NCBI GenBank assembly: GCA_019915135.1
Contig: JAHLMK010000006.1
Location: 1,550,001-1,614,000, forward strand
Reading direction: 5' to 3'
Origin: Strobilurus pachycystidiatus
Lineage: Eukaryota; Basidiomycota; Agaricomycetes; Agaricales; Physalacriaceae
Length of the DNA stretch: 64,000 nucleotides
Below the pieces are notes generated by a model. That model searched no databases. It saw nothing but the letters and a program-made list of their open reading frames with translations, and had not been told where the DNA came from. Each line of letters starts with the position of its first letter. Position 1 is the first letter of the stretch. A program made the position numbers and the translations under genes. Of this stretch, positions 56,364-64,000 are shown piece by piece.

Positions 56364-58546
56364 ATGGCCGACTTCGTGTCTTTGACTCGTTCCCTAAATA
56401 CTAGTGATTCTCCGACACCGGCCACTGAATGGTCAACTCCGCTCATTGACATTGATGAACTGGCGGTGTACGTTTACGGCGGAAGCTCGAAGGCCGACGC
56501 CACAATGGATATCAAGGAAGACCCTTTGGATGAGAAGGTTGAATATGTTCCGACAAACATTCTATACAAGTTCAAAGTAGCTGTCAAGTCTTGGAAGTTG
56601 GTGCAACTTGACTGTAAGCATGGGACCAGCTACAGTCACCTTCACAGCTGAAGTCTTCCTCAGGAGAAAATCCGCCTCGACCCAAATAATTGCTTCGAAT
56701 CATCAACTGAGCTGCTCCCAAAAATATACTGACCAGCATCAACTTTTCTGCGCTTCTTGTCTGGACCATTCATCTTTCTCTTTGGCGGCCAACGCCTCAA
56801 TTGACCCTCAGCGGAGTCATGGGGCAAGCTCGTTGTCATTGACTTGAAGAGAGAGTGCTGGGAAATTGTCAAGGTCGCGTAGCTGCAGCAATGATCGGCG
56901 TTGGCAAAAAAAACTTTTTATATTTGGAGGGCAAACGGGACATCTGAAGAGTATGATGACCTCGTACTCTGTCTTGGAATACTCCCGTAGGGGGTGGAAG
57001 TGGCTTGAGAAAGATGTGGACTATCCTGACCACATACGGGCACTCAACATTCCTTGTGCTTTTGGATCTGCAGATACTTGGTGTGACAAGATCCTTCTTA
57101 CCCCAGGACAGAATTAGACTCGACACCAGTCACTTTGCCCGTCCGGTCCGATCGACCCTCTGGCGAAGCGACTGGGACATTTTGGACCCCTTCTGGCACA
57201 GTCGGATTTCTTCCCACGAATTTATTGAACTTCGTTGTTTTTGCCACTAACAACAAAACTCAACCTTGTCCTTTGACTTATTTGACCATGTTCATCACTT
57301 GATGTGCACATTTGAAAGTGAGGCATGTTTTTATTTTTCCCTAAACTACTCTGGTTCCCTTTCAATTCATGAATCATTCCAAAAGTACTACCTAGATAGA
57401 GTATCTGCTGCCAGCTGCGTCACAGCATATGAGCACACTGGTATTGGCAAGGGAAAGATAAAGGCAAGTCAAGCTGAGCTTCTGGAGGCCTTTCAGTCTC
57501 TCACAGACATGATTTCTGAGTGTACTCGGGTGATAATAAGACAGATCTGAAGCATATGTGGGCCTATTTATGTTCAAAACATCACAGAAGTTGGGAAATG
57601 ATAGTACATTTCCATCTATTTTGAACTGCTGGGTTGTTCACTAAAGGCTATATTTTGCCACCAGCAACAATTGCGGCGCAGAGGGTGGGTTGGACCCGGT
57701 TGGTGCACGTGCTTACCATGATGTAACAACATTCCAAATAATGGACAGATTTTTCGAGATCAGCACGGTATTCGAGAATTATAAAAACGTGGATTGACTG
57801 ATATATGCATTCAACATGAAGGTATGAGCATATATCACGGGAGGGACATGAAAAAAAATTGGACTTGCACAAAATCTCGCTAAATCGTGGGAAAAATCCG
57901 ACTGTGTCAAAGGGACCCCAAGTTTTTCCAGACGCTTTGCCAGGTACTCAATCGACTGTCATTGAGTATCTTGTTGGCGAGTGTCTGGCATTGAGACTAG
58001 GACAGAATCCAAAAGACGTGGGTGCTAGGTCTCGCATGGTGTGTGCAAATAACTGATTATTTGATGTAGGCCCCAGAACGTTACAGTTTCCGAGAGCAGG
58101 ACCTGCTGTACTTCCATCCGACCCGCTATAAGTTCTCCCGCGTCTCCGAAACCATTGGTTCATGAATGATGATTCCCCAATAACATCTCTTCATATAATA
58201 TCTATTGTGCCAACGCTCATCCTGACAAAAAACATGTTCTCTGCCGCATGATGTCATTGTCGGATGGTCTCCCTCCCCTCAAGTTTGAGACGTAACAGAA
58301 AGACCTGACATTTGGCGCTACTTTGTTCCCCCAACCGAGAGAATCAAATGTCTCGGGCTCCAGGAAAGGCTTGATCAGCTTGATTTCACAACGCACAGCT
58401 TTGTCCACCTCAACAAACGGGCATTCTTCTTCATATATAAGGGTCGTGTGCGCAGACCTGGAGCGTATCTTGATGCGTGTATCGAGATCAAAGACTTTGA
58501 CAAGCTTGCCCCACCAGAAAAGAAGGTAATGAAATTACCTTTTTGA
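56364..58546 (+). pseudogene. Kelch-repeat protein pseudogene
   Basis: Plus-strand blocks read as pieces of one Kelch beta-propeller protein, but the blocks are broken by stops and frame changes. MADFVSLTRSLNTSDS starts at 56364; ELAVYVYGGSS...NILYKFKVAVKSWKLVQL is one Kelch repeat; PFIFLFGGQRL...GKLVVIDLKRECWEIVKV (about 56760-56875) is a second, with TGA codons at about 56728 and just after QRLN; LFIFGGQTGHLKSMMTSYSV LEYSRRGWKWLEKD (about 56917-57020) is a third. Downstream blocks DVGARSRM, APERYSFREQDLLYFHP and PDIWRYFVPPTERIKCLGLQ ERLDQLDFTTHSFVHLNKRA ...GAYLDACIEIKDFDKLAPPE look like the conserved C-terminus, ending at 58546. The stops inside Kelch repeats make a functional product unlikely. 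Confidence 0.7.
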
Positions 58547-58864
58547 ACAATGCAGGCACTGGAAGGCTCATCAATATATGTCTATAGTCTGAGCACCTGG
58601 GAAACAGCGCCAAAGAGTCCAACAATATGAATGTTGACAATTAGCATATTGGCTTGCTGAAGTCTTCATTCCCGGGTACATCAACTCTGGGCAAGATTTA
58701 GAGAAACCTGATAGCAAAAGGCGGTCCAAACTCGTCGACGGAGTCTCAGAACCATTTATACACTAGTGTTTCGGATACCCATGGTCTCATAAATTCCAGG
58801 ACGTACCAATACAATGTCGTTGATAGTCATACATATGTACAGTATGTTCTCGCAGAAAAAGGGA

Positions 58865-60496
58865 CTAAACAGTGTGCATCTCATGAACCACGCACCAGTA
58901 GCCAGACAGAGCGTGTGCAGCAACCACCCATACTCGTATGACAACTTTCAGTGCACAAGAACACAAAGGATGGAAAGAATTGTCACATTGTAATGGAAGT
59001 ATGAGTTGCGGTCTTGCACCACCAACGTATACATGATGAACCTGCCTTCTACATGAATGCTCAACGCAAGGAAAGCACAGGAGGTGTATAAGTTGAGGCC
59101 CCAGTTGCAACAAAGAGTGATAGACCAGGCAAGGACACCAAACAGCATGGCTATCTTAGACCCTAGTCGTCTTGGGGAAACAGAGGGGAAAGGTCTCTCT
59201 GTTGATGAGCGCATCCCCGCTCACATTCCGGAAGTGTTGTGCGTATATCTACGGCTTCAAGGAGTAATCACTGATAATTGGCGGCAGGATTGAGAGAAGC
59301 GTACGGTAGTAGCAAATATACAACCACTGAGAAATATTGCGAGTAGTCCCGCCGTGTCCAATGACCTCTTGTTGTCCGCTGTGGGTCAAGGTGGGTCAAT
59401 CTATGATCGCAACTTCAAGAATCACAAGTACTGGCAACCAACATGGTTCCAGCCTCAAACGCAGCAAAGCGGGCAAAGCCTACACCATTTAATGCATAAC
59501 GTGGAAATATCCTCTACGCCCGTGGTGCTCGTTGTACTTAGAGTCTGTTTGGCAACCGGGTTTTGAGGGAGGTTTTGACAAAAACCGGGTTCTGAGAATT
59601 GAAAACCAGGTTTTCAGAAATTGCCTGCTGTGTGACACTGTGTGACTATCATCAAGCCACCGAAGAAGAAGAAGAAGAAGAACGACACTGTCCTGCCAGA
59701 TAGATCTCTTCCAAGCCCTCTGGTGCTCTGCACTGTGACCGCATCAGCGTACATTGTTGTGGAACTTCTTTTGCGGGATAAGGGCAAGATACACTCTAAT
59801 ATTGATGCCTTGGAATCTGTTGGATCACGGCGTGACGTCTACTGATTAGGAAAACCCGGTTTTCGATTCTCAAAACCCGGTTTTCGTCAAAACCTCCCTC
59901 CAAACCCGGTTGCCGAACAGGCTCTAAAGGCGCAAAGGGTCATGCCTGCATACATGACCTCTTCAAGACTACATACTCAGTAGTATGCCAGGGATACATA
60001 ACACCCAACAGACGGGCATCAAAGCCCACCGGAGTCTGACCGCGTTCTTCAGGGATATGCGTCCGGCAGGCAGAGGGAGGACTAGCGGAATCTGTGAGGC
60101 CGCCGAGCTGCCACCGAGTGGCATTCGCGCGCTGAGTGCTGAGTACTCACTAGGCTTGTTGATTTCGTTCTCCTCGAGATCCAGCGTCTGATTTGATACA
60201 GTGAAATGCAGAAGATGTACCCAGAGCCAAAAGACGAGGTGTGGGACGTTGCTGATAGAATTTAGAGGCGCTGATACCATCGCGAATATGGACTAGTGTA
60301 TGCGTCAGAGATCATTCACGAAGAGACGAAAGGAAGAAAGACGCACTATGGGAATCATCGTCGTCATGATGTCCGACTTAGTGAAGTGAAGTCTTTGCGT
60401 GGTATAGGGCAGCATCCATGAGGGGGAGAGTAGCAAGGGTGCTTTTCCCTTGACGGCGGGCCGCGCCAGCAGGCACCAGCAGGTCGTCAGGATCAT
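58865..60496 (-). pseudogene. UbiA-type prenyltransferase/terpene cyclase, split by an inverted-repeat element
   Basis: UbiA-superfamily membrane proteins transfer prenyl groups, and in mushrooms some make terpenes. The minus-strand order is: MILTTCW... at 60496, FTKSDIMTTMIPI, HLVFWLWVHLLHFTVSNQTL DLEENEINKP (the first Asp-rich motif, NQxxD), LPLPAGRISLKNAVRLRWAL MPVCW, LEEVMYAGMTLCAF, then the 384-bp element, KYNEHHG, NGVGFARFAAFEAGTMLVA, RSLDTAGLLAIFLSGCIFAT TV, GDALINRETFPL (a degenerate second motif), IAMLFGVLAWSITLCCNWGL and VWVVAAHALSGYW, with a stop at 58865-58867. Besides the insertion there is a TGA and frame change near 59980 and a two-base shift near 59490. Introns with good sites are seen at about 60345 and 60145. 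Its 5' end is 123 bases from the FAD monooxygenase stop, same strand. Confidence 0.8.
59541..59924. mobile_element. 384-bp inverted-repeat element (MITE) inside the UbiA gene
   Basis: Terminal inverted repeats of about 75 bp (59541-59615 and 59850-59924) begin GAGYCTGTTYGGCAACCGGG and are about 85-90% identical. Each arm is made of CCGGGTTTT-like sub-repeats. Flanking bases are TA on both sides (59539-59540, 59925-59926). The target is confirmed by the host gene: removing the element and one TA joins the UbiA codons ...LCAF to KYNE... without a frame change. No transposase inside; the middle has a GAA run (about 59665-59682) and a short open frame without motifs. Non-autonomous; the TA duplication suggests a Tc1/mariner-type transposase, although the CTGTTTGG end also recalls Harbinger-type elements. 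Confidence 0.85.
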
Positions 60497-60618
60497 CAGA
60501 AGATGGGCCTAGCCGCCTAGGACGAGCACATTTGATTACGGGGTTTTTTTTTTATTCGCACAGTCGTGAGGCCCTAAGAAAATGGTCGGCGTTAAGGTTG
60601 TGGCATTTATCGCCATAT

Positions 60619-62563
60619 CTAGATGTGTGCTGACATATGAGTCCACGCGATAGGTGACTCTGAGTGCGCTCGAAGGCGACCCCATGTTATAAACCAATTT
60701 TCTGCATCGTCCTCTGCATCATATCTGGGGAGCCTGTTCAGTACCAGCAACATGGCAGGAGGACTTATCATACCCGAAGCTAGAGAGACTGAGTCAGATC
60801 GATGCTGGACAAAAAAATAAGCCATACGTACACAGTCTGCAACTCAGCGCCAATTTCTGATTCGTGCAAATCGTCCCCGTCCATTACGTTCTTACCAAGA
60901 GCTTCGTTTTGCCGCATGATCGCATCTCGGATCTGCTGGAGCTCACCGTCAGGAAGTGTCGCCATCATGACATTTTTCTGCTCGCCAGCATCGATATATG
61001 CGCATCGACTCTTTCTGGGAAGAGAGAAAATTATACTCAGAGGAGGCGAAAGTATGAGCAATGCGTACCGAATGTCTTCGAACGCCTGTATGAAAGTTCC
61101 AATCTGATTTCGCGAGGTGATATTAGAGAACAATTTCCCTAGGAAAGCACCATCTTCCAGAGAGATCGAGTATGAGTGTAACGCAAGGGTAGGGAACGGA
61201 TGAGCTGCTTCTCCAATGGCCAGAATCGTCCCGCTGGACAAGAATGTCATTCCAAAAAAATCATACACCCATCAGTCGATTCCATACCTTTCTGACACCC
61301 AGGATTCTAACTGCACGTAATTCTTCAGTTGCACACACGTCGAGGTGTCCACGAGCGCCGCTAGCTTCCGGACTCTTGAACTACATGATCCGACAACGTC
61401 CTTCACTTTGTGCGCTGCTGGTTTTGTCCATGTGCCATCCTCGGCGTGGTCCTTGGTATAAACCCAAAGGGCAAGGTCTTCATTATGGCCCTGTAACGTA
61501 GAGAAGTCGGTGTCAACCAAGATATATGACTTGATCTAACGCACCACAATAAGAGTCTGAGCACTTCGTTCGTGTCCCATGAGAAAGGTGACCATATGTT
61601 TCTGAACAAGGAACCCTGATTCAGCCTGCTTGATTTCGCACTGTCTGATTGGGAGTGCTCACATTGGTATCATCGTACAAGGTGGCCAGTTCTGGGTCTT
61701 GCGTGACTGTCGATTTGGGCAATATCGCGCTGTAGACGGCAAATCCAGTCGGTTCATCTTTGAGATCCTCTTGTTCGTTCTCTGCCAAGAGATGTTTTCG
61801 CACAACACCATACAATCCATCTGCGCCCACGATCACGTCAGACCCTTTCACAACCTCCCCGGACGCAAGTTCGATAGTATGTGCCTCGGAGTCAAGGGAG
61901 ATGACTTCGGCACCAAATCTAACAGCGGCGCCACGGGCGATGGCGGCATCGTAAAGTAGTCGAAGGAAGTCCTTGTGATGCAGCTGGACGAAGTCGGCAC
62001 CCGCGTCGCGGATCAGTTCTTCCTCCCAACGATGGGTCCCGAAGTAGTCGTCCGACTCCGACTGGTCTGGAGACGGAGCTTTAGCATTCACGGCTCCAGC
62101 GACGCGTGCGAATGGCCAACTCACATTTGTATACCTTGAACCCATCTCCTTTATTGCTAACAGCGCGAACGCGTTCTTCTAGTCCCCAGTGATACAATAT
62201 CCTCGAGCCATTGGGTGGCAACCTGTGCAAAGTAACGTATCGATTAGTGTCACACTCCCACGCTTCTGTAACTGCCCGAACACACCTAGCACCTCCGTCC
62301 GGAACCTGCGATGATCCTCCCAAGCTGAGTTCCTTTTCCAGAACCAGAACACGATGACCGGCAGACGCTAACGCGATGGCGCTTGTGAGACCTGAAAGCT
62401 ACTGTGTGAAGACTACTAGGACAGGTTGGGCCGGAAAATCTTGCAACGAACCAGCTATCGAGGCGCCCAAGATGGTCTGTCAAAGGACTGTCAGCTTTGC
62501 ACTCATTGAGCTCGATGAACGAACAAATTGGAGGGAAATGGAGGCTCTTTTCCTTTCAGCCAT
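60619..62563 (-). CDS. FAD-dependent monooxygenase (salicylate hydroxylase type)
   Basis: Flavoprotein that would use NAD(P)H and O2 to hydroxylate an aromatic or terpenoid substrate. The start at 62563 gives MAERKRASISLQF; two introns (gttcgttc...ttgacag, gttcgttg...ctttcag) bring in TILGASIAG and LTSAIALASAGHRVLVLEKE, forming the GxGxxG-like FAD site. Then LPPNGSRILYHWGLEERVRA, GADFVQLHHKDFLRLLYDAA, IELASGEVVKGSDVIVGADG LYGVVR (the DG motif), the second FAD motif ILAIGEAAHPFPTLALHSYS with the GD sequence altered to GE, ISLEDGAFLGKLFSNI, and the C-terminal AEDDAENWFITWGRLR; the stop is at 60619-60621. About eight introns. No lesion was noticed, but the GE in place of GD is unusual. It probably worked with the adjacent UbiA enzyme. 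Confidence 0.82.
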
Positions 62564-63687
62564 GGCGTGTCGAGGGTAAGAAGAATGAGAACAATTTACA
62601 GTGCGCACGGTGACCCTTCGAGAGTCAGGCTTGCCAAGCCACTGGATGGGGCAATCAACATGCATCATGCAATGACATCTATTGACATGCATGCCTAGAA
62701 GACTAGAAGACTATGTAGAACAAAGACGGGATCTAAACTGGTCGAACGTCCGGTAGGGCAGCAGAGGACACTAAGTTAAGTGCATCGATATACATAGACA
62801 CATCCATCCTCCTCATTTGTGCGCCAACCACGATGTCACAATGAGCAAGGCTTGCATTCATGATGGGTGACGCACAATAGCGCAGAGGACCAACGTGAGT
62901 GGACAAGAGATGAAAACATTAGGCTGCGCGCGCGACGGAAGACGAATACATAGGCGGCCGCGGCTATGCGCTGATCTCCCGCGGTAAGTTCGGTCTTCGA
63001 GAGTCTGGCAAACCCATCCAATCGGGGGATTTTCCGCAAGACCATTCGCCGCGCAACTAGAAAACTGTTCCTTCAGGTCGAGTACGGTCCTGTAGTATGT
63101 ACGGCATGGATTAGGGTATAGCAGCCCATCAACTGCCAGTGCATTTACGTGATGACATGGAAGTCTGATGCTCTGTGTCACGGTGTGTCCGCGACGGGAG
63201 ACTGAAAACTGGCGACGGCGAGGAAAGACTTGCATACAGAGCAATCCGGTTATGCTCCGACCGAGTCCGACGAACATCGACTATGTAACCGACTGGTAAC
63301 CGACCGCCTTATCGCGACTGTAAGGACCACTCATGACTCTTTTCTTGAGAGGCCTCATTCCCTCCAGTGCGAAGCTCTTGCATAGGGACCGCTTCGAATC
63401 GTTAAGTGAGGTTGATCCATGCTTTCCCTCTGCGCCCTCAAGCATGTTCATCTTCCTGGGACGGACCGGGACAACATCAAGAAGATTGCCCAGCGGAGGC
63501 ACATGACGGACTCGTTGTCGTCGACCTATCATCCCTATGCGTTGAGATTGTGAATGTTGAGGATAGACGTGCCCATCAACACGTCCATGTCCGATATCGG
63601 GTCATAGTTGGAGGGAAACGGGAGGAAGGAGGATACGCGACGACCACGATGATTCTCGAAGGGCGTAAACATTCCCGAGACCCCCGT
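62564..63687. other. Gene-free stretch of about 1.1 kb
   Basis: Between the FAD monooxygenase start and the 3' end of the zinc-ribbon gene at the right edge. The longest frame (62858-63277 minus, about 139 codons) shows no motif and no fitting neighbours, so I do not call it. Confidence 0.35.
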
Positions 63688-64000
63688 TCATTTCCACTTA
63701 CACGTACATCCACACCCCGATGGACACGCCGTGACGTTGACCTTCCTCCTGCAAAACATATGAATAACGTGCAAACAACGGATGCAGCTCTGCGATAACC
63801 CTGTCCGAGTTATCGTAAGTAAATGCAGCCCACAGCACCCCATATAGTAACCACGAACCTTTGACAGGCAACCGACATATTGAGCAATTAGGCATCCCAG
63901 ACGAGTGGCTGCACGACGAGCACGTCCCAGCGTCGACGGGCAGCACCGCGTGGCATGTCTCGCATAGTCTCGAAACACCTGCATACACAATCAGACCAGA
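63688..64000 (-). CDS. C-terminus of a zinc-ribbon/RING protein, probably GATOR2/SEACIT subunit
   Basis: Partial gene; the 5' part is beyond the right edge. The last two exons give RLCETCHAVLPVDAGTCSSC, SHSSGMPNCSICRLPVKG, then after an intron (gttcgt...atcgcag) SCIRCLHVIHMFCRRKVNVT and ACPSGCGCTCKWK with a stop at 63688-63690. Pairs of CxxC and the final CPSGCGCTC closely resemble the C-terminal zinc-binding domain of the WD-repeat proteins of the TORC1 regulator GATOR2 (WDR59/WDR24; yeast Rtc1/Sea3). No WD repeats are inside the window, so the assignment rests on this short domain only. Confidence 0.6.

Noticed and set aside
62390..62480. A stop codon inside the FAD-binding motif of the monooxygenase
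   Set aside because: It lies in an intron; using gttcgttg...ctttcag joins ILGASIAG to LTSAIALASAGH in frame.
62858..63277. 139-codon minus-strand frame near the right edge
   Set aside because: No motif, unlike-coding composition and no neighbouring exons; best explained as chance.

Overview
The window looks like nuclear DNA of an agaricomycete (mushroom-forming basidiomycete). Genes sit close together on both strands. Almost every gene is cut by many introns of about 45-60 nt with GT-AG ends and CTRAY-like branch sites. Several families are typical of this group: a HET-domain protein, BCS1-like AAA ATPases, a DUF6534-type seven-helix membrane protein, a CFEM protein, a UbiA-type terpenoid prenyltransferase/cyclase and short CsbD-like repeat proteins. 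No prokaryotic, organellar or viral genes were seen. Gene models below are read by eye; the outer limits are usually firm, internal splice sites less so.

Layout. 0-18 kb is mostly housekeeping: the end of an unknown gene, a CsbD-like repeat protein, a secreted GH92 alpha-mannosidase, calmodulin, eIF3 subunit L, the complex I B8 subunit, a Rax1-like RGS membrane protein, a coiled-coil protein and mitochondrial aconitase. 18-30.5 kb is accessory: two BCS1-like AAA ATPases in opposite orientation (the first with a one-base deletion in Walker A) flank a HET-domain gene, a 5-oxoprolinase-like gene that keeps only its HyuB half, and a small acidic/basic protein gene. 31-50 kb is again conserved: UBR7-type ubiquitin ligase, a Na+/H+ antiporter with an in-frame stop, COQ8 kinase, a GPI-anchored CFEM protein, ribosomal protein eL31, a SAM methyltransferase, an F-box-like protein, a lactonase-family beta-propeller, a p24 cargo receptor head-to-head with CAF40, thioredoxin and a Sec14-like lipid-transfer protein.

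50-62.6 kb is a decaying accessory region. It has long gene-free stretches, one intact DUF6534 membrane protein, a GGACGAG minisatellite, a 258-bp TA-flanked inverted-repeat element, a Kelch pseudogene and a UbiA-type prenyltransferase/cyclase pseudogene. That pseudogene was split by a 384-bp inverted-repeat element: taking out the element with one TA copy rejoins the reading frame. A FAD monooxygenase with no lesion noticed lies 123 bp upstream of the UbiA gene on the same strand, so the pair looks like the remnant of a terpenoid or meroterpenoid gene cluster. The right edge holds the zinc-binding C-terminus of what is probably a GATOR2/SEACIT subunit.

I did not find a clearly new multi-gene system. 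The best leads are the element-split UbiA gene next to its monooxygenase, the two GC-AG introns (calmodulin, p24) that decide protein ends, the 7-nt calmodulin microexon, and the broken BCS1 copy in the HET neighbourhood.
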